From contig JACKPT010000001.1 of NCBI GenBank assembly GCA_024233345.1, positions 1-64,000 on the forward strand: a stretch of 64,000 nt of DNA, written 5' to 3'. Source of the stretch: Verrucomicrobiota bacterium. Lineage in GTDB: Bacteria; Verrucomicrobiota; Kiritimatiellia; CAIVKH01. The notes under the pieces were generated by a model that was not told the DNA's origin, searched no databases, and saw only the letters and a list, made by a program, of their open reading frames with translations. Shown here piece after piece: positions 18,212 through 26,299 of this stretch. Numbering within the stretch: position 1 is the stretch's first letter; each line of letters opens with the position of its first letter. A program made the translations under genes and the position numbers.

Positions 18212-19562
18212 GCTCAATCTCCTTGGCGGCGCGTAGGGTGTCGATGCCGGTGGCAAAGCGGAGTTCGGCGAGGGACTGATGCCACGCCTGTTGGGAAAAG
18301 CTCCGTTGCAGCCGGGCGCGATTCAGGGATAGGTTGCTGTCGTTGAGTTCGAGGAAGGTGGCGAGGCCCTGGTCGAATCGGACCCGGGCAATCTCGAGCG
18401 CCCGCTCGGCCAGCCGGACGGTGTCTTCGGCGCCACGGTAACTCTCGGCAGCGTCATTCAAAGACCGCCAGGCGGTCTCGACCTCGAGCTCAATGGTGCG
18501 GCGCAGATCCCGCATCTGGTCCTCGGCCTGGGCCAGTTCCAGTGCCTTGATCTTGACGTCCGCGTTTCTGGCCCCGCCGTCCAGCAGGCTCCAACTTGCC
18601 CGCACCCCGGCAAACCATCCCCATTCCCATCCGGATGCGTAGGCATTCTCCGGGTCGGGGTCATTGCCGGTATAATTGGCAAAGGCATTGATTTCCGGGA
18701 GGTAGTCGCTGCGTCCGATGTCGATGTTGTCGCGGGCGATCTGCACCTGTGATTCGGCCTGTTTCCACTCCGCCCGGTGCTCCAGCCCGAGCCGGATCAG
18801 GGTTTCCAGATCCAGGGCCAGAGGCGTGAAGTCCAGGCTGCCATCGAGGCGGAACCGATCATCCTCAAGATAAATCAGGTTCTGAAAAGCCCGTCGGGCA
18901 ATGGCGAGGTTGTTGCTGGCGACAATCAGTTGGGGCCGCTCGTTGGCCAGGGAGACCTGCGCGCTCAACCAGTCAAACTCGGAAAGGGTGCCGACCTGAT
19001 ACCGTTGCTTCGACTGCTGCTCGATATCCGCCAGTTGCGCCACCGAAGCCTGCGCGACCTCGACCGCTTTCTGGAGATAGAGAATCTCGTAAAAAGACCG
19101 GGTGATTCTGCGCCGGAGATCGGAGGTGACGGTCGACAGCTCCATGGTGGCGGCATGGCGATAATTGGTGGCAATGCGAAGTGCGGCCCGAACCCCGCCC
19201 CCGGAATAAAGCAATTGTTCCGCACCCACCCCGGCACTGTAGGTGTCCACCTTGCCCTGGGGAAGGTCCAGGCCCGGGATGGAAATTGAGGACGCTTCAT
19301 CCAGCCGGGTATAGGAGGCGTTGGCCTCCAGGGATGGATAAACCTGGGCCCGCACCGATCGGACATTTTGCTCGGCGATGGAGAGATCCCGCTGTGCATT
19401 CAGAAAGCTCACCGATTCGGTGAGGCCGAGCTCGATGCAGGCCTCCAGCGTCAGGATACGGGGTGGTGGTTCCTCGCCCCGGGCAAAAAAGACAGGACAC
19501 GCGAGCAGCAACAGCGACAGCACTAGGTGCTGAACCCGGGGGCATGGGCGTATGCTTGACAT
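18198..19562 (-). CDS. TolC-like outer membrane efflux protein
   Basis: 454 residues: a signal peptide (about 1-29, ending FARGEE), then two outer membrane efflux protein (OEP) repeats of about 200 residues rich in long amphipathic helices. TLEACIELGL opens the first and RFDQGLATFLELNDSNLSLNRAR closes the second, as in TolC/OprM channels. It completes the tripartite pump with the two genes behind it. No Shine-Dalgarno precedes the ATG, and the putative promoter lies so close that the transcript would be nearly leaderless. Confidence 0.92.
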   Translation of the reverse strand: MSSIRPCPRVQHLVLSLLLLACPVFFARGEEPPPRILTLEACIELGLTESVSFLNAQRDLSIAEQNVRSVRAQVYPSLEANASYTRLDEASSISIPGLDLPQGKVDTYSAGVGAEQLLYSGGGVRAALRIATNYRHAATMELSTVTSDLRRRITRSFYEILYLQKAVEVAQASVAQLADIEQQSKQRYQVGTLSEFDWLSAQVSLANERPQLIVASNNLAIARRAFQNLIYLEDDRFRLDGSLDFTPLALDLETLIRLGLEHRAEWKQAESQVQIARDNIDIGRSDYLPEINAFANYTGNDPDPENAYASGWEWGWFAGVRASWSLLDGGARNADVKIKALELAQAEDQMRDLRRTIELEVETAWRSLNDAAESYRGAEDTVRLAERALEIARVRFDQGLATFLELNDSNLSLNRARLQRSFSQQAWHQSLAELRFATGIDTLRAAKEIEHEAP

Positions 19563-19599
19563 TGGAGGCGAGCCTACCTAGAATCTTTACGGTGTCAAG
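19555..19599. promoter_or_regulatory. Overlapping divergent promoters between the efflux operon and its TetR gene
   Basis: Plus strand: TTGACA (19556-19561), 17-base spacer, TAGAAT (19579-19584), aimed at the tetR gene starting at 19600. Minus strand: TTGACA (19598-19593), 16-base spacer, TAGGCT, aimed at the channel gene starting at 19562. The two -35 boxes sit in an inverted repeat, CTTGACA (19555-19561) and TGTCAAG (19593-19599). Both transcripts would have leaders of only a few bases. The divergent TetR protein probably binds here, but I see no separate tight palindrome. Confidence 0.7.
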
Positions 19600-20226
19600 A
19601 TGAAAGCGCCTGTCCACAAGCCTTCGCCCAAGCCCTATCACCATGGCAACCTGCGCGAGGCGGTGATCGAAACTGCGGCCAGAATGGCCGATGCCGAGGG
19701 CATCCAGGCCCTGAGTCTCCGGCAGGTGGCCCAAAAGCTTCAGGTCTCGCATACCGCACCCTACCACCACTTCAAAAACAAGGCCGAGCTGATTGCGGCG
19801 ATTGCCGATGCCGGTCTATCCCGGCTGGAAGCGGAATTGAAGGCGGCCTGCGAACGGTCTGCAGAAGCTCCCCCGCGCGAACAGTTGCGGGCGTTGGGCA
19901 TGGCCTACATTCGATTTGCCCAGGCCCATCCCCATTACTTTCGCGTCATGTTCCGGCCCGAACTGTTCAAGGAGATTCCGGTGTCGGAAACCGAACCCCC
20001 CGACCGCAGTTTTCTGGTGCTCATTGATGTACTCCAGCGGCATGTGGGTGAAACCGGCGCGCCTTCGAGTCACGTGCTGAATCTTGCCCTGTTTGCCTGG
20101 AGCACGGTGCACGGCCTGGCTTCCTTGTGGATCGATGGCTCCCTGGCCGACACCCCGCCTTACGTGACCCAGACCCTGGATGACCTTGCCAACCGGGTCA
20201 TGGACCAGTTCGAGCAGTGTCTGTAA
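19600..20226 (+). CDS. TetR/AcrR-family regulator, probable controller of the RND operon
   Basis: 208 residues. The N-terminal HTH includes YHHGNLREAVIETAARM and LRQVAQKLQVSHTAPYHHF (about 15-60). The C-terminal part, with YIRFAQAHPHYFRVMF and FAWSTVHGLASLWIDG, matches the WHG (TetR_C_33) ligand domain. It is divergent from the efflux operon and shares its 38-base promoter region, the usual arrangement for a local efflux repressor. The ATG has no Shine-Dalgarno; a leaderless or 9-base-leader transcript is predicted from the TTGACA/TAGAAT promoter. Confidence 0.93.
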   Translation: MKAPVHKPSPKPYHHGNLREAVIETAARMADAEGIQALSLRQVAQKLQVSHTAPYHHFKNKAELIAAIADAGLSRLEAELKAACERSAEAPPREQLRALGMAYIRFAQAHPHYFRVMFRPELFKEIPVSETEPPDRSFLVLIDVLQRHVGETGAPSSHVLNLALFAWSTVHGLASLWIDGSLADTPPYVTQTLDDLANRVMDQFEQCL

Positions 20227-20309
20227 ATCGCGGCCTCGACACCTCACGCTTGACGAATCTCTTTCTGCACGTTCAGATACGTGACCTTCAAGGACGCACA
20301 CGGAGCACC

Positions 20310-22136
20310 ATGGCGAAACAACAAAACGGACATACCTACGACGAGAGCAAGATCAAGACCCTGTCTTCCCTCGAACACATCCGGTTGCGGACCGGCATGT
20401 ATATCGGGCGAATCGGCGATGGCTCCCATTATGATGATGGTATTTACATCCTGATCAAGGAGGTGATCGATAATGCCATCGATGAATTCATCATGGGCTA
20501 CGGCAAAAAGATCGAGCTGACCATCGAGGACGGGGTGGTTTCGATCCGCGACTACGGCCGCGGCATCCCTCACGGGAAAATTGTCGACTGTGTATCCACC
20601 ATCAATACCGGGGCCAAGTACAACGATGAAGTGTTCCAGTTCAGTGTGGGACTCAACGGGGTGGGGACCAAGGCGGTCAACGCCCTTTCCTCTTCGTTTA
20701 CCGTGCGCAGCTACCGGGAGGGCCGGTATGCCGAGGCGGTGTTCGAGCGGGGGGCGCTGATCGACGAAAGCCAGGGCAAGGCGGCCGGCGAAAAAGACGG
20801 GACGTTTGTCAATTTTGTTCCCGATGAAGAGGTGTTTGGCGATTACAAGGTGCGGGAGGACCATCTGATCCGGCGGATCAAGATGTATACCTACCTGAAT
20901 GCCGGGGCGATGATTGTGTATAACGGGCAGAAATTCCTGTCCGATGGCGGTTTGCTGGACCTGATTGCCGATGAAACCGAGGAGGAGGCCCTGTATGAGC
21001 CTTTGCATCATCGGACCAAGATGCTGGAAATCGCCCTGACCCACTGCAATCGCTTCAATGAGACCCATTACTCTTTTGTCAACGGTCAGTACACCAGCGA
21101 TGGCGGAACCCACCTGAGTGCATTCCGGGAAGGGGTCCTCAAGGCGGTCAACGATTTCTCCAAGAAGAAATACGAGGGTGACGATGTCCGGGAAGGGCTG
21201 GTGGGGGCGGTGGCCATCCGGCTGCAGGAGCCGATGTTTGAGTCCCAGACCAAAAACAAGCTCGGGAATACGGAAATCCGCAGCGATCTCGTCAAACAGG
21301 TCCAGGAAGCGGTGATGAGCCTGCTCCACCGGAACACCACCGCAGCCGAGATTCTGCTCGCCAAGGTCGCGGATACCCAGAAGCTCCGCAAGGAGTTGCA
21401 GAGCGTCAAAAAAATGGCGCGGGAGCGGGCGAAGTCGGTGTCGATCCGGATTCCCCAGTTGAAGGACTGCAAGATTCACCGGGGTTCCCGCAAAGGGAAA
21501 GGCGAGGATACCATGGTGTTCATCACCGAGGGTCAGTCGGCGGCGGGGTCGATTGTCAGTTGCCGTGACCCGAATCACCAGGCGATCTTCACCCTCAAGG
21601 GCAAGCCGCTGAATGTATGCGATGCCAAGCGGGAGGCCATTTACAAGAATGACGAGCTGTACAACCTGATGCGCAGCCTGAACATCGAGGACAGTGTCGA
21701 CACCTTGCGGTATGAAAAAGTGATCCTCGCCACCGACGCGGATGTCGATGGGCTGCACATTCGAAATCTGATGATCACATTTTTCCTGCGGTTTTTCGAG
21801 CCGATGGTGCTGGAGGGGCATGTGTATATTCTGGAAACCCCGCTCTTCCGGGTGCGGACCAAGAAGGAAACCATCTACTGCTACTCCGAGAAGGAACGGG
21901 ATCAGGCGATGACCAAGCTGGGCAAACAATGTGAAGTGACCCGGTTCAAGGGGCTGGGGGAAATCTCCCCGTCGGAATTCAAACGGTTCATTCTGCCCGA
22001 CAGCATGCGGTTGTCGCGGGTGGAAATCCAGAATACCCATGCCATCAATGATCTCCTGAATTTCTATATGGGGAAAAACACCCCGGAACGGCGGCAATAT
22101 ATTATGGACCACTTGACCGTGAGTGTGGAAGCGTGA
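20310..22136 (+). CDS. parE: DNA topoisomerase IV subunit B
   Basis: ATPase subunit of a type IIA topoisomerase. The 608-residue protein shows the GHKL ATP site (EVIDNAIDEF near residue 52, DYGRGIPHG near 86, GLNGVGTKAVNAL near 116). The transducer domain is next, then the TOPRIM domain with ITEGQSAAGS near 406 and DADVDGLHIRNLM near 478. A compact C-terminus lacks the insert of many GyrB proteins. The start at 20310 has GGAG 4 bases upstream; a longer frame would run into the tetR gene. parC follows after 67 bases. ParE is preferred over GyrB for the compact form and the divergent partner, but a second gyrase pair elsewhere would be the test. Confidence 0.9.
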   Translation: MAKQQNGHTYDESKIKTLSSLEHIRLRTGMYIGRIGDGSHYDDGIYILIKEVIDNAIDEFIMGYGKKIELTIEDGVVSIRDYGRGIPHGKIVDCVSTINTGAKYNDEVFQFSVGLNGVGTKAVNALSSSFTVRSYREGRYAEAVFERGALIDESQGKAAGEKDGTFVNFVPDEEVFGDYKVREDHLIRRIKMYTYLNAGAMIVYNGQKFLSDGGLLDLIADETEEEALYEPLHHRTKMLEIALTHCNRFNETHYSFVNGQYTSDGGTHLSAFREGVLKAVNDFSKKKYEGDDVREGLVGAVAIRLQEPMFESQTKNKLGNTEIRSDLVKQVQEAVMSLLHRNTTAAEILLAKVADTQKLRKELQSVKKMARERAKSVSIRIPQLKDCKIHRGSRKGKGEDTMVFITEGQSAAGSIVSCRDPNHQAIFTLKGKPLNVCDAKREAIYKNDELYNLMRSLNIEDSVDTLRYEKVILATDADVDGLHIRNLMITFFLRFFEPMVLEGHVYILETPLFRVRTKKETIYCYSEKERDQAMTKLGKQCEVTRFKGLGEISPSEFKRFILPDSMRLSRVEIQNTHAINDLLNFYMGKNTPERRQYIMDHLTVSVEA

Positions 22137-22203
22137 GGGGGGGAGCGGTGTGTCGAGGTCCCGGATGCCTGCCGGGGGGTGTCGCGCAAAGGAGCCAGGT
22201 GTC

Positions 22204-24312
22204 ATGAGCCACGATCCCGAACAACCAGATCTGTTTGCGGAGAAGCCCAGGACCCCGAAGAAGCGGAGCAAGAAGGCCGCCGCCAGGCCGGCTTCCCCCG
22301 AGCCGGCACTCGAGGCGCCAACGGTCGAAGATACGGATGGGGTGGAGTCCGGTTTGCCCGCGCATCAGATTCGCGGTCCCTTTCGCGATCTGGTCGATAC
22401 TAATTTCCTCGACTATGCGGCCTATGTCATCAAGGACCGGGCCATTCCCGACATTGACGACGGGCTCAAACCGGTGCAGCGCCGGATCCTGCATTCCCTG
22501 CACGAAAAGGATGACGGAAAATTCATCAAGGTGGCGAACATTGTCGGGTACACCATGCAGTATCATCCCCATGGTGATGCGTCGATTGCCGATGCGCTGA
22601 TTGCCCTGGTGAACAAGCGGTACCTGATTGAAGGGCAGGGGAATTTCGGGAATATTTTTACCGGCGATGCGGCGGCCGCCCCCCGGTACATCGAGTGCCG
22701 GTTGACCGAGCTTGCCCGCAAGGAGATGTTCAACGATGCCCTGACCGAATGCATCCCCAGCTATGACGGTCGCAACAAGGAACCGGTCACCTTGCCCTGC
22801 AAGTTGCCCTTGCTGCTGATGCTGGGCGCGGAGGGGATTGCCGTGGGGTTGTCCACCCGCATTCTCCCCCATAATTTCATCGAGCTGCTGGAGGCGCAGA
22901 TCGCGGTGCTCCGCAAAAAGCCGTTCACCCTCTACCCGGATTTTCAGCAGGGTGGGATGATGGATGTGTCGGAGTATGATCGCGGCAACGGGCGGGTCAA
23001 GGTCCGCGCGGTGATCGAGGTCAAGGACAAGGACACCCTGGTCATCAAGGAGATTCCGTTCGGCACCACCACGGACTCCCTGATCTCCAGTATCGAGGAC
23101 GCGGCCCGGAAAAAGAAAATCAAGATTCGGTCCATCAGTGATTTTACCGCGGAATCCATCGAGATCGAAGTCAACCTGATGCAGGGGCAGTCGGCGGAGA
23201 AAACCATCCAATCGCTGTATGCCTTCACCGCCTGCGAGATTCCCCTCTCCAGTAACTTGATCGTGATCCAGGACCGGCGCCCGGTTGCCATGACGGTGGA
23301 TGAGGTGGTCCGGTATTCGACCAAGCGGCTGGTGATTCTGCTGGAGCAGGAGCTGGCGTACGAAAAACAGAAACTGTTGGACGAATTGCACCGGAAGACC
23401 CTGGTGCAGATCTTCATCGAAAACCGGATCTACAAGGACATCGAACAGTGCAAAACTTATGAGGCGGTGACCCAGGCGGTGCTCGACGGGGTGAACAAGT
23501 TCCGCAAGAAGCTCCGCCGCGATGTGACCATGGAGGATGTGGAGATGTTGCTCGGGGTCCGGATCAAGCGGATCTCGCTGTTCGATATCAATAAGAATCG
23601 CCAGGAACTCGACGACATTGTCAAAGCCCTCGATGAGGTGAATAAAAACCTCGGCCGCCTCACCCAGTATGCCATTGCCTACCTCAAGGGGCTGATCAAG
23701 ACCTACAAGGATGCCTATCCCCGCCGGACCCAGATCGAGCAGTTTGAGGCGGTGGAATTGCGGGCGTTGACCGCCAACGAATTAAGCATGCGGTGGGACC
23801 GGGAGAATGGGTATTTTGGCAGCCAGGTCGATGGCGAGGTTGTGTTCAAGTGTTCCTCGCTGGATAAGCTGATCTTTGTCTGGGATGACGGCCGCTATAA
23901 GTTGACCACCCCCCAGGACAAGGTGTTTGTGGACCACAATCTTCTCTATGCGGCAATTTTTGACCGCGACCGGGTGATGACTGCGGTGTATGTCCACCAG
24001 GGGGTCACGTACTTCAAGAAGTTCGCGTTTGGGGGAACGATCATGAACCGGGATTATTCCTGCACGCAGGATGACTCAAAGATCATTCTGTTTTCGGATG
24101 CGCCGGTTGAGCAGGTCTATGTCAAGTATGCCCCGGTCAAGAACCTGCGCATCAAACAGCAGGTCTTCGATGTGAAGGAGCACCTGGTCAAGGGGGCCAA
24201 AGCCCGGGGCAACCAGATGACAGTCAAGAAGATCCGGGCCATCGCGACCGAACAGCCCCGGGGGTGGGATACCTCCGATGGTTCGCCCAAAGGAGCCATG
24301 CTCAGGGACTGA
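22204..24312 (+). CDS. parC: DNA topoisomerase IV subunit A
   Basis: DNA-cleaving subunit, 702 residues. An N-terminal extension of about 55 residues rich in Lys, Pro and Ala precedes the usual GPFRDLVDTNFLDYAAYVIKDRAIPDIDDGLKPVQRR region. The active-site tyrosine lies in AAAPRYIECRLT near residue 165, and YHPHGDASIADAL near 125 is the conserved winged-helix segment. The C-terminal beta-pinwheel is reduced and divergent, as in ParC relatives of Bacteroidetes and PVC bacteria. The start was chosen for AAAGGAG about 9 bases upstream; the frame is open 81 bases further up without support. It works with ParE upstream in chromosome decatenation. Confidence 0.9.
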   Translation: MSHDPEQPDLFAEKPRTPKKRSKKAAARPASPEPALEAPTVEDTDGVESGLPAHQIRGPFRDLVDTNFLDYAAYVIKDRAIPDIDDGLKPVQRRILHSLHEKDDGKFIKVANIVGYTMQYHPHGDASIADALIALVNKRYLIEGQGNFGNIFTGDAAAAPRYIECRLTELARKEMFNDALTECIPSYDGRNKEPVTLPCKLPLLLMLGAEGIAVGLSTRILPHNFIELLEAQIAVLRKKPFTLYPDFQQGGMMDVSEYDRGNGRVKVRAVIEVKDKDTLVIKEIPFGTTTDSLISSIEDAARKKKIKIRSISDFTAESIEIEVNLMQGQSAEKTIQSLYAFTACEIPLSSNLIVIQDRRPVAMTVDEVVRYSTKRLVILLEQELAYEKQKLLDELHRKTLVQIFIENRIYKDIEQCKTYEAVTQAVLDGVNKFRKKLRRDVTMEDVEMLLGVRIKRISLFDINKNRQELDDIVKALDEVNKNLGRLTQYAIAYLKGLIKTYKDAYPRRTQIEQFEAVELRALTANELSMRWDRENGYFGSQVDGEVVFKCSSLDKLIFVWDDGRYKLTTPQDKVFVDHNLLYAAIFDRDRVMTAVYVHQGVTYFKKFAFGGTIMNRDYSCTQDDSKIILFSDAPVEQVYVKYAPVKNLRIKQQVFDVKEHLVKGAKARGNQMTVKKIRAIATEQPRGWDTSDGSPKGAMLRD

Positions 24313-24684
24313 CGTCCGCGGTGGCTTGAACAGAAACCATTAAAAAGTATAGAAAACGAAGCGAAGAACTCGCACTGGCTTTGGTTCAGTCAGTGGGGGA
24401 AGATCACCGGTCCTTGGCGAACCTGAAAAGGAAACTGCGATTATGACACCTGTGGGTGAGGTGGTAGTGTTTTCCTGCTACAAAATATCGTTCCGCTTTT
24501 GGCATTCGGAATGTCATATCGCAAATGTCCAATCGCTTAAAGTTAGAAAACGGCCCCAAAACACAGCCGCTAAGCGCGAATATGACCATGATCATTTTCA
24601 TATCTTACTATGGATAAGGCGCTTCGTGAGGGCAGCCCCCTATACCCAGCCAGACATTGGAAAGCCTCACCGCTCCTCAACAAA
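24313..24684. other. AT-richer intergenic DNA around the RAYT remnant
   Basis: Apart from the transposase remnant at 24404-24505, no gene is seen. Composition drops sharply from the GC-rich parC to AT-richer sequence here, then rises again in the hairpin region, marking this as inserted or decayed DNA. Confidence 0.5.
24404..24505 (-). pseudogene. Remnant of a REP-associated tyrosine transposase (RAYT)
   Basis: 33 codons starting MPKAERYFVAGKHYHLTHRC and continuing HNRSFLFRFAKDR before a TGA. This matches the N-terminus of Y1/HUH REP-associated transposases (TnpA_REP), including the YHLTHRCHNR motif. A full protein has about 200-250 residues; the catalytic tyrosine region is missing, and I see no continuation in any frame before parC. 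RAYT enzymes mobilise short palindromic REP sequences, and a dense hairpin region begins 180 bases away. Recognition rests on my memory of the family motif, so it needs a search. Confidence 0.6.
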
Positions 24685-25506
24685 GCTTCGTTTTCCAAGC
24701 CCCCACTTTCTCCGGGCTTGGAAAGCGAAGCGTCACAACCGCCGCCACGTCTTCGGGGCGGCGACCGCTATTCGGGGGAAGGGGTGAATGGCCGCAACTT
24801 GAAGCCGAATACTTGGAGGCTTGAAGTTGCGGACAGAGGGGAACCGGGCTTCGGGGGGTTCCCCTGCTAAGGCCGACCAACGGGAGGCCGCTCTTGCGTG
24901 CCGCGTAGCGTTTTGCGGCGGCGCCTGCACCACCCACCACGTCCGGATTCACCGAGAGCAGCGCCAAGGGAACAGAACGCTTTCTGTTCCAGCCCGAAGG
25001 GTTGCCGGAAGGCCGAAAAGTGTGGCGACAGCCGGAGCCGGACTTTTCGGCCTGGAGGCAACGCGGGGGTGCGCCGGAAAGGGCAACGTGTGAGGGAGTC
25101 TTCGACCGAACGAACGCATAACGCGCGCCGTTATGCGACGTTGCCCGGTGGCGGGTCGGACGTAGTTCGATCCGACATTCCGACGCGCCGTGCCTCGGCG
25201 TAGACCAACGGGCGAAGACGGGGCCCCGCGCGGCTTGGCGCTGCGTCGTCGGCACGATAAATGACGCCGGATTCACGGACAAGCCGCACAACGCGTAGCG
25301 GCACGCCTGTCGAGCGGAAGCAGTGAGCGGCCACGTCCTCGGGGGCGCTCTCTGCTGGAGCGAGTCCGACCGGGGAGTCTGGCGCGAAAAATGCCACCGC
25401 ATTTTTCGTGTACAGGCTCGGGGTTGGAAGCGGAGCGGTTGGCGTCCCGCGTGCGCAAGCAGACGGGATGACATACCGCGTAGCGCACGAGCGCCCGGCA
25501 GGGCGC
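24685..25506. repeat. Hairpin-dense repeat region (REP/BIME-like or structured RNA)
   Basis: About ten inverted repeats in 820 bases. Stems: 24685-24702/24714-24731 (18 bp, one G-U); 24792-24806/24818-24832 (15 bp, one mismatch); 24838-24845/24857-24864; 24900-24904/24915-24919; 24969-24977/24982-24990; 25001-25021/25042-25062 (18 paired bases around matching GGA bulges); 25115-25123/25129-25137; 25155-25160/25171-25176; 25283-25287/25298-25302; 25385-25394/25399-25408; 25491-25496/25501-25506. The first three have loops of exactly 11 bases. Short modules also recur in direct orientation: GCCACGTCYTCGGGG, GACCAACGGG, CCGGATTCAC, CGCGTAGCG. A 285-codon minus-strand frame crosses the region but has no protein-like features. 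Confidence 0.8.
25081..25146. repeat. Nested palindrome, attC-like in outline
   Basis: Outer arms GGGCAACGT (25081-25089) and ACGTTGCCC (25138-25146) pair perfectly and enclose the perfect hairpin CGCATAACG (25115-25123) / CGTTATGCG (25129-25137). The left side has 25 unpaired bases and the right none. The GTTATGC/GCATAAC ends recall integron attC sites, but they do not fit the strict GTTRRRY core, and no integrase is seen in the window. Confidence 0.6.
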
Positions 25507-25544
25507 GAGTAGTCCCGAGGCCCGGCCCACGCATTCACACAAAT

Positions 25545-26279
25545 TCACTTGAGCTGAAGCGAAGCCCGTCGCAACTCGCCGAGTTGCTCGTCTGAATATC
25601 TGGTGCCATATTGAACATCGAAAGAAAGTTTCATCTGACCCACATCTGTAATCGCGTTCGCAGCAAGATCGCAAACGCGGATAAAGTAGCTCGCACCCGA
25701 CGGCGCAACATTCACCGCATCCCTCTTGTCATCCAAGAGCGGCACCAGCTTAGGAATGAGTTTCTTATCATCGGCATAAGATATACACTCGATTCCCTTA
25801 ACGCGACTTTCCACCTCGTTTGAACCAAGAAGGGACAAGACTTCCTTTTCGGCTTCATCATCCTTCAAACGGAGCAACGCCTTAAGGCAAGCCAGTTGCA
25901 TTTGGGGCGCAAGGACATATCGGTCATCCATTGGACCAACAATGCCCCGACTTTCCTCCAGAATAGACTTGAGCATCGTCTTTGATTGCGCTGCCCCCAT
26001 TCGGCCAAGCAACAAAACCGCCTTGTAACTGTTCTCGTCCCATTTTTGAGCATAATCGGTCAGGTCTCCTGCGACCGAAGAATCGGCGGACATCAAGGAA
26101 ACTTTTGACGACATGGAAAACATCTCGTCTATCGCCTTCCGTCGCGTATTCATGTCCTGTGATTTCAGGAGTGTGGCATTCCGACCAATCTGCTCTGTCA
26201 CGGTTGATTTCTCCTCGGCTTTGGCAAACAACCCGGAACAGCAAAACAGACATATAACTACAAAGTGACTGTGTTTCAT
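25545..26279 (-). CDS. Secreted HEAT-repeat-like protein of unknown function
   Basis: 244 residues. A signal peptide (MKHSHFVVICLFCCSGLFAKA) is followed by alpha-helical repeats of HEAT type: YKAVLLLGRMGAAQSKTMLKSIL, LACLKALLRLKDDEAEKEVLSLL, VKGIECISYADDKKLIPKLVPLLDD, CDLAANAITDVG. Such solenoids bind partner proteins. The start at 26279 has GGAG 9 bases upstream; an ATG two codons earlier is only 3 bases from it. It follows the large protease-like gene by 20 bases on the same strand, so the two are probably co-transcribed. Its last codons run into the hairpin region. Codon use is less GC-rich than the housekeeping genes nearby. Confidence 0.8.
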   Translation of the reverse strand: MKHSHFVVICLFCCSGLFAKAEEKSTVTEQIGRNATLLKSQDMNTRRKAIDEMFSMSSKVSLMSADSSVAGDLTDYAQKWDENSYKAVLLLGRMGAAQSKTMLKSILEESRGIVGPMDDRYVLAPQMQLACLKALLRLKDDEAEKEVLSLLGSNEVESRVKGIECISYADDKKLIPKLVPLLDDKRDAVNVAPSGASYFIRVCDLAANAITDVGQMKLSFDVQYGTRYSDEQLGELRRASLQLK

Positions 26280-26299
26280 ATGCATAATCTCCGTTCAAC

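Noticed and set aside
20250..20278. Promoter before parE
   Set aside because: TTGACG is followed at 17 bases only by TCAGAT, too weak to list as a feature.
20244..22271. 675-codon minus-strand frame opposite parE
   Set aside because: It lies wholly antisense to a clear topoisomerase gene, has no family motif, and long antisense frames are expected in GC-rich coding DNA. The same reasoning removes those at 4309-6021, 22102-23391, 46636-48375 and 49016-50425.
24506..24601. Lipoprotein-like signal in frame upstream of the RAYT remnant
   Set aside because: The 32-codon upstream extension looks hydrophobic with an LSGC box, but RAYT proteins start at the MPKAERYF methionine and are cytoplasmic, so the resemblance is chance.
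25141..25180. tRNA-like T-loop (GTTCGATCC)
   Set aside because: No matching acceptor, D or anticodon arms can be drawn around it; it is the loop of a short GTCGGA/TCCGAC hairpin.
24677..25534. 285-codon minus-strand frame over the hairpin region
   Set aside because: Composition is Arg/Pro/Ser-rich without domain pattern, and the DNA is better explained by inverted repeats; overlapping frames on both strands are equally open.
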